Positions 24,248 to 31,828 of a DNA stretch of 37,719 nucleotides are shown here, piece by piece. Position 1 is the first letter of the stretch; the number at the start of each line of letters is the position of its first letter. Source of the DNA: CAZFDE01 sp964517795. GTDB lineage: Bacteria; Planctomycetota; Phycisphaerae; Sedimentisphaerales; Anaerobacaceae. Below the pieces are notes generated by a model. It saw only the letters and a program-made list of their open reading frames with translations. It was not told where the DNA came from and searched no databases. The position numbers were made by a program, and so were the translations under genes. The stretch covers positions 1-37,719 of the forward strand of contig CAZFDE010000020.1 in assembly GCA_964517795.1 (NCBI GenBank), given 5' to 3'.

Positions 24248-24679
24248 TTATTTAAGATTGTCCGGCATCGCTTCGACAAATGTTTTGATCTGGTCGCGGA
24301 CGTTTCGAAAAATCGTCATGACCTGCTTCGGATCGCCGACCGCACCGGCCGGATCTTCGAACTGATGATGAATTATTTTAGCCTTGCCGCCAAAGACCGG
24401 GCAATGTTCTTTCGCGTTGTCACAGACGGTAACGACATAATCAAAATCGATATGGTTCAGTTCATCAACGTGCTTTGAATAATGATCGGAAATATCCACT
24501 CCTGCTTCAGCCATGATCTCGATCGCCCGGGAACTGACCCCGGCCGGGCAGACGCCGGCGGAAAAAGCGTCAATGACATCGCCTTTAAGGTGATTGGCCC
24601 AGCCTTCGGCCATCTGCGAGCGACAGGCGTTGCCGGTACAGAGAAACAGCACTTTTATTTTTTTAGTGTCATCTGACAT
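24248..24679 (-). CDS. arsC: Thioredoxin-coupled arsenate reductase
   Basis: A 143-residue protein of the low-molecular-weight tyrosine phosphatase fold. The P-loop LCTGNACRSQMAEG gives Cys14 and Arg20; Cys86 and Cys93 in VVTVCDNAKEHCP are the two cysteines that form the relay disulfide; Asp109-Pro110 is the acid loop. It reduces As(V) to As(III) with thioredoxin as electron donor. The start overlaps the end of arsR by 25 bases. The thioredoxin-like protein in the same operon is a possible partner, but the cellular thioredoxin may do. Confidence 0.95.
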   Translation of the reverse strand: MSDDTKKIKVLFLCTGNACRSQMAEGWANHLKGDVIDAFSAGVCPAGVSSRAIEIMAEAGVDISDHYSKHVDELNHIDFDYVVTVCDNAKEHCPVFGGKAKIIHHQFEDPAGAVGDPKQVMTIFRNVRDQIKTFVEAMPDNLK

Positions 24680-25041
24680 AACTTCTCCGGATCGATTTTC
24701 ATAATCTTTTTTAGTTTTCGTTTATCCTCGGCGATTCGGGTGTCATCGGCCAACGAACGATCGAGCCACGATATGGCTTGTCTGATATGCCCAGCACCTT
24801 TGTTATTGAGTTGATAATGGATCCAGCGGCCGTCTTTGTGTGACACGATCAGGCCGGCATTTTTCAGAATCGACAGGTGCTTGGAAACCGTTGACGGGGC
24901 CAGTTCCAACAGCATGATAATGCGACAGACGCATAACGGCCTATCAGTCATTGACATCAGGATCCGGATGCGGTTTTCATCGGCGAGGGCCTTGGTCACG
25001 GCAACGATATCGGACATTTTGTCATTTCTATAATTCGCCAT
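24655..25041 (-). CDS. arsR: ArsR-family arsenic-responsive repressor
   Basis: A 128-residue winged-helix repressor. The metal-binding helix reads RPLCVCRIIMLLELAPSTVSKHLSILKNAGL, with Cys37 and Cys39 forming the ELCVCDL-type As(III) site and the DNA-recognition helix following. Binding of As(III) or Sb(III) releases it from DNA. It is the first gene of the operon and should control it. The ATG at 25041 lies inside a candidate operator; a second ATG at 25017 (MSDIVAV) would also give a complete domain. No clear Shine-Dalgarno sequence is visible for either. Confidence 0.95.
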   Translation of the reverse strand: MANYRNDKMSDIVAVTKALADENRIRILMSMTDRPLCVCRIIMLLELAPSTVSKHLSILKNAGLIVSHKDGRWIHYQLNNKGAGHIRQAISWLDRSLADDTRIAEDKRKLKKIMKIDPEKLCQMTLKK

Positions 25042-25051
25042 ATATCGAAAT
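25024..25051. promoter_or_regulatory. Candidate ArsR operator
   Basis: An imperfect 28-bp inverted repeat with arms ATTTCTATAA and TATATCGAAAT covers the arsR start codon; 8 of 10 outer positions match. Position and AT-rich palindromic form fit an ArsR/SmtB site. On the minus strand TTGAAC with a weak TAAATT box 18 bases downstream could be the promoter just upstream. Confidence 0.35.
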
Positions 25052-25176
25052 TTACAACATTGACGGGGAACGGTTCAAGAAGATTTTCAGATTTTTTTTT
25101 ATATGCCGAGCGGACTGCAGGGATTTGCGGCGTATCCCTCTGGCAGCCAACATGTTAGAGAATTCGATGGTTTAAT

Positions 25177-25839
25177 TTATTCGGCTTTTAATGCCTTTTC
25201 AAATTCCTCGAAGCCCATTTTTTCGATCATGGCGCCGATGCGCTGGTGGGGCCGTGCATTGGCCTTGTAATAATCGATAATGCGGTCCACCCATTCGATC
25301 GCTTGTTCGGTTGTCAGATCCGAGGCTACTTCTTTGGCCAGGCGCGGCTTGCCGCCGCCGTTGCCGCCGACCATGAGCTTCCAGCCGTTCTTCATTCCCA
25401 CCAGTCCCACATCCTTGATACAGGTCTCGGCGCACTGATTCGGACAGCCGGAAACACCGATCTTAAATTTGCCGGGCAGCTCCATGCCGTGGTACTTGCC
25501 ATCAAGTTTGAGGCCGACGCTGAGGCTGTCCTGCTGGCCGCGTTTGCAGAAGGTCGTGCCCGGGCAGGCCTTGACGCTGCGGACACACAGGCCGACTGCA
25601 AAACCCGGCGACATGCCCAACTCGTTCCAGATCGCATCGACATCTTTTTCATCGACGCCAACAATGGCCACGCGCGATGCACTGGTGATCTTTAAGGCCT
25701 GAGCGCCGTATTTTTCGGCCACATCCGCCAGCCGCCGCAACGTCTGGGGCTGAACGACACCGCAGGGAATGTGCGGTGCGACCGCATAGGTTTTCTTGTC
25801 TCGCTGAATAATCACCCCTTTTTCGCCGTCTTGTAACAT
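25177..25839 (-). CDS. Small sirohaem/4Fe-4S nitrite-sulfite reductase domain protein
   Basis: A 220-residue protein made of one nitrite/sulfite reductase repeat. The cluster ligands are Cys92 and Cys98 in ACPGTTFC and Cys132 and Cys136 in GCPNQC, the C-x5-C...C-x3-C pattern that binds the sirohaem-coupled 4Fe-4S centre. The N-terminal part GVVQPQTLRRLADVAEKYGAQALKITSASR is also typical. It is about the size of the small assimilatory-type reductases of anaerobes; substrate (sulfite or nitrite) is uncertain. The frame is open to 25959, but the ATG at 25839 has AGGG seven bases upstream and begins the domain. It follows korB and may draw electrons from ferredoxin. Confidence 0.85.
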   Translation of the reverse strand: MLQDGEKGVIIQRDKKTYAVAPHIPCGVVQPQTLRRLADVAEKYGAQALKITSASRVAIVGVDEKDVDAIWNELGMSPGFAVGLCVRSVKACPGTTFCKRGQQDSLSVGLKLDGKYHGMELPGKFKIGVSGCPNQCAETCIKDVGLVGMKNGWKLMVGGNGGGKPRLAKEVASDLTTEQAIEWVDRIIDYYKANARPHQRIGAMIEKMGFEEFEKALKAE

Positions 25840-25892
25840 CCGATATCCCTTTTCTGTTTTTTTATATTCATTTATGCTTTTCTGGTGCGCTT

Positions 25893-26759
25893 TCAAGTAC
25901 CAATCCTGAAACGCTTGATGAGCTGGTCGAGTCTTTCTGCATCGACCTTTCGCCGCCACAGCGGTGTCTGGTCACTGTCATATGTGCCGATATTTTCTTC
26001 GAATGTCTTTTGTTCATTCAGGTATAAGACACCCAAGGGTAACTTTTCTGTTTCGGTGGCTTTTCGAAACGCCTGATCGCGATCCGTCGGGTCGTAATCC
26101 TCTTGCAGGTAATACGTGTTTTCTTTGAACCACTCATAGGTGTTGATCTTGTTGAATGTTACACACGGCTGAAATACGTCGACCAGGGCATATCCATTGT
26201 GTTCGATCGCTTTTTTAAAGATTTCTTTGGTCTGGTCGGCGTCTTTCATATACGCCCGCGCTACAAATGAGGCATCCAGGGCAATGGCCACGGCCAGCGG
26301 ATTAAACGGTTCGAGAATCACACCGGCCACCTGAACCGGGGTTTTAAATCCCAACTGGCTGGTCGGCGAGGCCTGCCCCTTCGTCAGGCCGTAAACCATG
26401 TTGTTATGCACGATATTAGTAATATTCGGATTTCGGCGTATCGTATGAATGAAGTGGTTTCCGCCTTCGCCGTACATATCCCCATCGCCGCTCTGGGCGA
26501 TCACGGTCAGCGAAGGATTGGCGGCTTTGATCGCAACGGCCGGCGGTAATGCCCTGCCATGCAGACCATTGAAGAAATGGGTTTTAAAATAATGCGGAAT
26601 CTTGGCTGCCTGACCGATCCCCGAGACCAAAACCATCTCGTGCGGATCGATGTCCATTTCGGCCAGTGTTTTTTTCAGCACATTCAAGATGCCGAAGTTT
26701 CCGCATCCGGGGCACCACGCGATATCGATCTGCCCCATATCGTAATCTTTTGCCTTCAT
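25893..26759 (-). CDS. korB: 2-oxoacid:ferredoxin oxidoreductase, beta subunit
   Basis: A 288-residue thiamine-diphosphate-binding subunit. Cys16 and Cys19 in AWCPGCGNFG open the protein; GDGDMYGEGGNHF (from residue 91) with HNN (118-120) is the TPP/Mg2+ site, followed by YGLTKGQASPTS. Together with the alpha subunit it catalyses CoA-dependent oxidative decarboxylation of a 2-oxoacid (2-oxoglutarate, pyruvate or similar) with ferredoxin as acceptor, or the reverse reaction. It lies 7 bases after korA. No separate delta (ferredoxin) subunit gene is beside it. The symbol reflects the family; the substrate is not proven. Confidence 0.9.
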   Translation of the reverse strand: MKAKDYDMGQIDIAWCPGCGNFGILNVLKKTLAEMDIDPHEMVLVSGIGQAAKIPHYFKTHFFNGLHGRALPPAVAIKAANPSLTVIAQSGDGDMYGEGGNHFIHTIRRNPNITNIVHNNMVYGLTKGQASPTSQLGFKTPVQVAGVILEPFNPLAVAIALDASFVARAYMKDADQTKEIFKKAIEHNGYALVDVFQPCVTFNKINTYEWFKENTYYLQEDYDPTDRDQAFRKATETEKLPLGVLYLNEQKTFEENIGTYDSDQTPLWRRKVDAERLDQLIKRFRIGT

Positions 26760-26766
26760 CGTTCGT

Positions 26767-28476
26767 TTACTCCAAATGCGGCTTTATCTGTTCGGCCAGT
26801 GTGTCGGCCGCAAACATTAAACCGCTGTAATTGAGGATTTTTTTCTCGATTTCAATGCCGGCGTGTATCCCGATCAACCGTGCGAACTGGCCGGTGGCAT
26901 TGCCTTCGACTACGATGCTGTTTTGCGCCTGTTGCAGATATTCTTTCGTTTTCGGATGCAGCGGATACACCTGGCTGAAATGCAAAACGGCCAAATCCTT
27001 TCGGTCAAGTCGTTCGACCGCCTCGAGCACGCTATGGACCGTCGATCCCCAGCATACAATTAAGTTTTTATAATCTTTGGGGCCATATAATCTCGGTTCC
27101 AGGACTTCTTTCGATATCGACTCGCCCTTTTTGAGGCGTTTTTCGACCATTTTGACTCGAAGATCGAGGTCTTCGGTGATATGGCCTTCGGCGTCATGTT
27201 CGTCACTGTCAACGCAGACCAGGCCTTCGCCAAAACCGGGGATGCCGCGCGGGCTGATCCCGTTTTCGGTTAAGTCATATCGCCGGTAATCCGGTTGGGT
27301 CTCGACAACATGTTGTTCGATAGCTGTATTTTTGAAATCAAATGCGTCGGTGTTATAGTAACTGTCCATAAAATACTGGTCGGTCAGGATAAATACCGGC
27401 ACTTGAAACCGATCGGCGAGATCGAAGGCTCTTTTTGTCAATTGGAATCCCTCGTCAAGGGTGCCCGGCGCAAACATGATGCGCGGAAATTCGCCATGTC
27501 CGGCGTAGAGGGCCAGTTCCAGATCCGCCTGTTCGGTACGGGTGGGTAATCCGGTAGCCGGTCCGGGCCGCTGGGCCAGATGGACGACCACGGGCGTTTC
27601 CAGCATCCCCGCCAGACTGACGCCTTCGGTCATCAGGGCAAATCCCCCGCCGGACGTGCTGGCCATGCCGCGGGCCCCCGCATACCAAGCCCCGACGGCC
27701 ATATTGATCGCAGCGATCTCGTCCTCGGCCTGCTCGGCGACGATCCCGAAATCTTTTGCCTGGTTGGCCAAAAACACCAATACACCGGTTGACGGTGACA
27801 TGGGGTAAGCACTGATGAAATTACAACCGCCGGCGATCGCCCCCAAGCCAACGGCCTGGGCCCCGTTGACCAGGATTTGATCGGTATCCTGTTTCGAAGC
27901 GTTTATTTTGAAGCGATCTTCGAATTGATCTTTTTCGTTTTCGACCGCTGAAAAACCTTTTTCGGCGGCTTCGATATTTTTTTGTATGACCTCTTCGGAC
28001 TTGGATTCAAAATAACTTTTGAAGTGATCGCTGACATCCTCGGTTTGCAGACCAAGTAAATGTGCGACAGCCCCTACTGCGACGGTGTTGGCATATATCT
28101 TGCCGCCGACATCTTTGGCCAATTGCGCAAGAGACACCTCGATGATCGTATTTTCAAGCTTTTGATCTTCGATGAATTTTTGATCGGTTAAAATTACCGT
28201 ATTGTCATCGATGCGTTTTTGGAGGTGTTTGATCGCGCCGTCGTTCAATGCGACCAACAAATCAATCCGCCGGGCAAAGGCCCGAACCGGTTCGGCACTG
28301 ACGCGAATCTCGGTGGAATTGGCCCCGCCGCGAACCCGGGACATATATTCCTTGGTGGCATAGACATAAAAGCCGGTTTTGGCCAATAGATGGGTTAGCA
28401 GAACCTCGACGGTCTGGATACCCTGTCCGGCCTGACCACACAGGACAATGGAAACAGCTTTGGATTCAGACATCAT
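26767..28476 (-). CDS. korA: 2-oxoacid:ferredoxin oxidoreductase, fused gamma-alpha subunit
   Basis: A 569-residue fusion. Residues about 1-185 are the gamma domain (VLCGQAGQGIQTVEVLLTHLL, then SRVRGGANSTEIRVS); residues from about 200 are the alpha pyrimidine-binding domain (GAIAGGCNFISAYPMSPSTG and AEQAEDEIAAINMAVGAWYAG), followed by the domain II region with HLAQRPGPATGLPTRTEQ. This is the KorA/VorB-like two-subunit type. The start has two adjacent ATGs (28476 and 28473) after GAAGG. The nickel superoxide dismutase gene lies 12 bases upstream, so the oxygen-sensitive enzyme and the defence enzyme probably share a transcript. Confidence 0.92.
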   Translation of the reverse strand: MMSESKAVSIVLCGQAGQGIQTVEVLLTHLLAKTGFYVYATKEYMSRVRGGANSTEIRVSAEPVRAFARRIDLLVALNDGAIKHLQKRIDDNTVILTDQKFIEDQKLENTIIEVSLAQLAKDVGGKIYANTVAVGAVAHLLGLQTEDVSDHFKSYFESKSEEVIQKNIEAAEKGFSAVENEKDQFEDRFKINASKQDTDQILVNGAQAVGLGAIAGGCNFISAYPMSPSTGVLVFLANQAKDFGIVAEQAEDEIAAINMAVGAWYAGARGMASTSGGGFALMTEGVSLAGMLETPVVVHLAQRPGPATGLPTRTEQADLELALYAGHGEFPRIMFAPGTLDEGFQLTKRAFDLADRFQVPVFILTDQYFMDSYYNTDAFDFKNTAIEQHVVETQPDYRRYDLTENGISPRGIPGFGEGLVCVDSDEHDAEGHITEDLDLRVKMVEKRLKKGESISKEVLEPRLYGPKDYKNLIVCWGSTVHSVLEAVERLDRKDLAVLHFSQVYPLHPKTKEYLQQAQNSIVVEGNATGQFARLIGIHAGIEIEKKILNYSGLMFAADTLAEQIKPHLE

Positions 28477-28488
28477 TCACCTTCAAAT

Positions 28489-28977
28489 TTAGTGACTATG
28501 CGCATGTTTGTCAAAATAGGCTTTGTTAAATTGCTCGGTCAGCTTACGGAGCATTTCAACGTTCGCCACATCGGTGGTCTGTTTACATTTCATGCTGGTG
28601 ACCAGCATCTGGTGCAGCAGTGTAATTTTCTGGACATATTCACCGTAGGCCTTCTCATCCGATTTTTCGGCGGGTTTCACCCGCTGAGCCATGAAGTAAT
28701 AGGTAATGATCTGGTCAATCTCGCGCGCATGATCGTCCTTATTGTTTGTCCATCGGATCAATTGATTGTAATTGATCTTTTCGGCGGCCGACAATTCTTC
28801 GATTTGCTTCATCGATTTTTCGATGGTCTGCAGGTGCTCGGCGATCATATCGAAGCGGGCCGGGTCACCATAGATCCCGCAGGGAATCTGGCAATGCGAA
28901 TAGACTACCGATCCCAGTGAAATCAAAACAACTAAAACAATCGCTGCAATGACCATGTGCTTTTTCGATGCTTTCAT
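28489..28977 (-). CDS. sodN: Nickel superoxide dismutase with signal peptide
   Basis: A 162-residue protein. Residues 1-27 are a signal peptide with a hydrophobic core, ending VVYS. The next residues, HCQIPCGIYG, are the nickel hook of NiSOD: His28, Cys29 and Cys33 would be residues 1, 2 and 6 of the mature protein. The rest is a helical bundle as in SodN, and a histidine-rich tail (HAHSH) ends the protein. It converts superoxide to H2O2 and O2. Classical SodN has a short propeptide removed by SodX; here cleavage by signal peptidase would expose the hook and place the enzyme outside the cytoplasm. The ATG follows GGGAGG by 8 bases. No sodX is near. Confidence 0.88.
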   Translation of the reverse strand: MKASKKHMVIAAIVLVVLISLGSVVYSHCQIPCGIYGDPARFDMIAEHLQTIEKSMKQIEELSAAEKINYNQLIRWTNNKDDHAREIDQIITYYFMAQRVKPAEKSDEKAYGEYVQKITLLHQMLVTSMKCKQTTDVANVEMLRKLTEQFNKAYFDKHAHSH

Positions 28978-29005
28978 AATTTAAGCCTCCCTAAATAAAA
29001 GGTTT

Positions 29006-29491
29006 TTAATATTCATCCAAATGATACCATTCGGCGTTTTCAAGCCATGTCTGCGGCTTGGAGACAAATTCGATAATATTATCGAGCAGGAAATAATGCC
29101 GCTTTTCCTCGTCAGCCAGTTGGTTGAAGATCTTTTCATGAGCGGGATTTTCAGCCTGCTCGGCTTTTTCCATGTAGAAATCGCGGCTTTGCTGTTCGAT
29201 CTGCTGGGCCTTTTGATACAGCTCGATCTGACTGACATTCATATCGAAGTGGTCTTTGGCCTCACGCATCCGCTCAAAAACCTGTTTGGCGTCACCCAAT
29301 ACCTGTGAGTCGGCCAAGTCCACTTTCTCATTGCTTTTCATCTTCTGAACAATATCAACATGTTTGGCCTCCTCGTCCGCCAGCATTTTCAGAATATGGG
29401 ACAAACCCTCGTTCGTGGTTTTACCCGACAGCTCGAGGTAATATTCCCTGGCCAGTTTTTCTTTTTCTATTGCAAATTCATAGATATCCAT
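29006..29491 (-). CDS. Rubrerythrin-like diiron protein
   Basis: A 161-residue ferritin-like four-helix protein. Pairs of diiron-ligand motifs are visible: AREYYLE and DEEAKHVDI in the first half, SRDFYMEKA and DEEKRHYFL in the second. This matches the rubrerythrin superfamily without a C-terminal rubredoxin domain. Members reduce peroxide using electrons from rubredoxin, which is encoded three genes upstream in the same run. The C-terminus QTWLENAEWYHLDEY is also common in this subgroup. The ATG follows GGAG by 6 bases. The exact activity is inferred from family and context. Confidence 0.85.
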   Translation of the reverse strand: MDIYEFAIEKEKLAREYYLELSGKTTNEGLSHILKMLADEEAKHVDIVQKMKSNEKVDLADSQVLGDAKQVFERMREAKDHFDMNVSQIELYQKAQQIEQQSRDFYMEKAEQAENPAHEKIFNQLADEEKRHYFLLDNIIEFVSKPQTWLENAEWYHLDEY

Positions 29492-29517
29492 CGTTATCTC
29501 CTTGACATCAAATTATG

Positions 29518-31056
29518 TTAACCGATCGGTCTCCATGATCGTCCATCGGCAGCGATCAACTCATCAGCCGCGGCGAAACTCTGGGCCCCGGCCGGATATT
29601 CGTAGGGCATTGAATCCTCGCCCTGCCAGGCCTCTAACACCGGCATCAGCAGTTTCCAGGATGTCTCGACATCGTCCTGACGTGGAAAAAGCATCTGGTC
29701 GCCGGTCATGCAATCGAGCAACAGCCGTTGATACGCCTCGGGCGATTCTGCACCAAAAATTTCACAATAATTAAACTGCATATTGAGTGTCCCCATGCAG
29801 ATCTTGGAGCCGGGACGTTTGGCCTGGAACTGCAGGGAAATCCCCTCCTGCGGCTGAATTTGAAAGACCAGTACATTCTGCGGCATCTCATCGAGCCCTA
29901 CCGCGGCAAACATCGAATGCGGAATCTTCTTAAACGTAATTGCGATCTCGGTATCCTTGGCAGGGAGGCGTTTGCCGGTACGCAGATAAAACGGTACATC
30001 CTGCCATCGCCAGTTATCGATAAAGACCTTGGCCGCAACATAGGTTTCGGTTGTCGAATTCGGGTCGACCTTTTCTTCCTGACGATAACCGATCACTTCC
30101 TGTCCATCTATCTTGCCGGCGCCATATTGGCCGCGGGCGACCGTCGTTGACCATGGCTGTAAGTTGAACGGGCGAATACAATGCAGCAGTTTGACTTTCT
30201 CGTCGCGTACACAATCGGCTTCGAACTCACTGGGCGGCTCCATCGCGACCAGCGCGAGCATGCCCAGCATGTGGTTTTGGAACATGTCGCGCATCGCCCC
30301 TGACTTTTCGTAATAACCGGCCCGATGTTCGATCCCCAGAGATTCGGCGATTGTGATCTGAACATGATCGATATAATTGCGGTTCCAGAACGGCTCGAAG
30401 ATGGTATTGGCGAAACGAAACATTAAAATGTTCTGGACCGTTTCCTTGCCCATATAATGATCGATCCGATAGATCTGCGATTCATCGAACCATTTGTGTG
30501 TGATCCGGTTCAATTCGACGGCACTGTCCAGATCGTGCCCGAAGGGTTTTTCGATTACCAGCTTCGGCGGATGATCCGAATCGCTGTGGTCTGCGAGTTC
30601 AGCCTGTCCTAAATGACTGACGATAACGGAATACAATAACGGCGGCACCGAGAGGTAGAACACATGATGGCCGGGAACTGAGAAGGCTTTGTCATTTTCG
30701 GTGAGTTTATGCCTGATGGCCTGATACAGTTTTTCGTCGTCATAATCACCGGTCAAAAAGAAAAGTCTCGACAGAAAGACATCTAGTTTCTTTGCATCGT
30801 AATTTTCAATTTTTTGACGAATGGCTTTTTGAACGGAATCGCGGATATCGTCATCCGAGAGTTTTGACCGGCCGCAACCGATCATATAAAATCGCTGATC
30901 CATGAGGTCGTTTCGGAACAATTCGAATAAACTGACCAGGAGTTTGCGGTGCGCCAGGTCACCGGAGGCACCGAAAACGACTATACCGGTTGGCAGTGCC
31001 GTTGTTTCGGCATATAACACATCAAGCTTTCCCAATTGGGGTTTAATATCTTTCAT
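29518..31056 (-). CDS. zwf: Glucose-6-phosphate 1-dehydrogenase
   Basis: A 512-residue enzyme that oxidises glucose 6-phosphate to 6-phosphogluconolactone and reduces NADP+. The Rossmann motif FGASGDLAHRK lies at 28-38, EKPFG at 169-173, and the active site RIDHYMGKE at 197-205; ATTVARGQYGAG-like and FYLRTGKRL sections of the C-terminal domain are present. The frame is open to 31155, but the ATG at 31056 follows AGAGG closely and is the correct start. The lactonase and 6-phosphogluconate dehydrogenase are not adjacent. Its place between rubredoxin and rubrerythrin suggests that it supplies NADPH for oxidative defence. Confidence 0.95.
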   Translation of the reverse strand: MKDIKPQLGKLDVLYAETTALPTGIVVFGASGDLAHRKLLVSLFELFRNDLMDQRFYMIGCGRSKLSDDDIRDSVQKAIRQKIENYDAKKLDVFLSRLFFLTGDYDDEKLYQAIRHKLTENDKAFSVPGHHVFYLSVPPLLYSVIVSHLGQAELADHSDSDHPPKLVIEKPFGHDLDSAVELNRITHKWFDESQIYRIDHYMGKETVQNILMFRFANTIFEPFWNRNYIDHVQITIAESLGIEHRAGYYEKSGAMRDMFQNHMLGMLALVAMEPPSEFEADCVRDEKVKLLHCIRPFNLQPWSTTVARGQYGAGKIDGQEVIGYRQEEKVDPNSTTETYVAAKVFIDNWRWQDVPFYLRTGKRLPAKDTEIAITFKKIPHSMFAAVGLDEMPQNVLVFQIQPQEGISLQFQAKRPGSKICMGTLNMQFNYCEIFGAESPEAYQRLLLDCMTGDQMLFPRQDDVETSWKLLMPVLEAWQGEDSMPYEYPAGAQSFAAADELIAADGRSWRPIG

Positions 31057-31103
31057 GGCCCCTCTTTTTACGGGGATATCGCATTCAAAAACCTCCGGGT
31101 TCT

Positions 31104-31268
31104 TTATTCTTCGACCGGATCGAAATCGTCTTTGCCGGCACCGCAATCTGGACATACCCAGTCATCGGGCAGGTCGTTAAAAGCGGTCCCCGGCTGCACG
31201 CCGTTATCCGGGTCACCCACGGCCGGATCATAAATGTAACTGCACATCAAACATCGATATTTTTTCAT
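31104..31268 (-). CDS. Rubredoxin
   Basis: A 54-residue rubredoxin. The four iron ligands are Cys6 and Cys9 in CLMCSYIYDP and Cys39 and Cys42 in CPDCGAGKDDF; the YDPxxGDPDNGVxPGTxFxDLPDDWVCP framework is complete. It is a small cytoplasmic electron carrier, typically feeding flavodiiron protein, desulfoferrodoxin and rubrerythrin, all of which are encoded in this run. The ATG at 31268 follows GGAG by 9 bases. zwf starts 47 bases downstream. A promoter candidate lies just upstream. Confidence 0.96.
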   Translation of the reverse strand: MKKYRCLMCSYIYDPAVGDPDNGVQPGTAFNDLPDDWVCPDCGAGKDDFDPVEE

Positions 31269-31325
31269 AACGTATCACTCCTTTTGATTCGATAAGGTTT
31301 TTCCTGTTTATGAATAACCCTTTTA

Positions 31326-31354
31326 CTTATACCGCGTTACGGTTCGTTCAACAA
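31326..31354 (-). promoter_or_regulatory. Candidate internal promoter before rubredoxin-zwf
   Basis: TTGTTG (31354-31349) and TATAAG (31331-31326) on the minus strand are spaced by 17 bases. Transcription would start near 31319, about 50 bases before the rubredoxin ATG. The -35 box is weak. Confidence 0.45.
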
Positions 31355-31363
31355 CGTTTTATT

Positions 31364-31825
31364 TCATTTTTCATCAAAGATCATAGACACCAGGCCCTGC
31401 GGTTCGAGCCTGAATCGGCTTCCGCGCCCTTCGAAAAAGCCGTGTTCGCCGATCATGTGGATATTCAGGTCGGACCATTGGATTTCGCTATTTAAATCAA
31501 TCCGCCTCAGGATTGTGACCCGCTTATCGCAATACACCGGGTGCGGCCAGGGGCAGATCAGCCGCCCTTTTGCTTCCTGAACGCGGGCCTTTCGCTGGTC
31601 ATCGATATCGGCCCAGTTGCCCAGTACCTGTATGGCCTGATTCGTAATATACTGCATGCGAAATGCGACCTGTGTCGGTGTTAATGCCAGATTGGAAAGT
31701 GTTGCACGATCGGCCTCGATGATTTCCTCTACTCGTCGGGTATCGGTCCCCAATAGCCCCTGGCCAACGATCTTCGATGACCGCAGGATTTCTTCAAGTC
31801 TTCGATTGTCAGGTGATTGTTTCAT
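31364..31825 (-). CDS. Conserved-looking protein of unknown function after nqrF
   Basis: A 153-residue soluble protein that I do not recognise. The N-terminal part is helical (KQSPDNRRLEEILRSSKIVGQGLLG); the C-terminal part has CPWPHPVYCDKRVTILRR and ends HGFFEGRGSRFRLEPQGLVSMIF. Two cysteines flank the PWPHP motif. There is no signal peptide or membrane helix. It starts 3 bases after nqrF, which makes it almost certainly part of the nqr operon, so an accessory role in Na+-NQR or its maturation is a fair guess. Confidence 0.7.
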   Translation of the reverse strand: MKQSPDNRRLEEILRSSKIVGQGLLGTDTRRVEEIIEADRATLSNLALTPTQVAFRMQYITNQAIQVLGNWADIDDQRKARVQEAKGRLICPWPHPVYCDKRVTILRRIDLNSEIQWSDLNIHMIGEHGFFEGRGSRFRLEPQGLVSMIFDEK

Positions 31826-31828
31826 GTC

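Noticed and set aside
25082..25160. Terminator between the sirohaem reductase gene and arsR
   Set aside because: The GGGAT/ATCCC stem on the minus strand is not followed by a T-run.
29518..31155. zwf extended to 31155
   Set aside because: The extension overlaps the rubredoxin gene and is rich in Arg; the ATG at 31056 has a clear ribosome-binding site.
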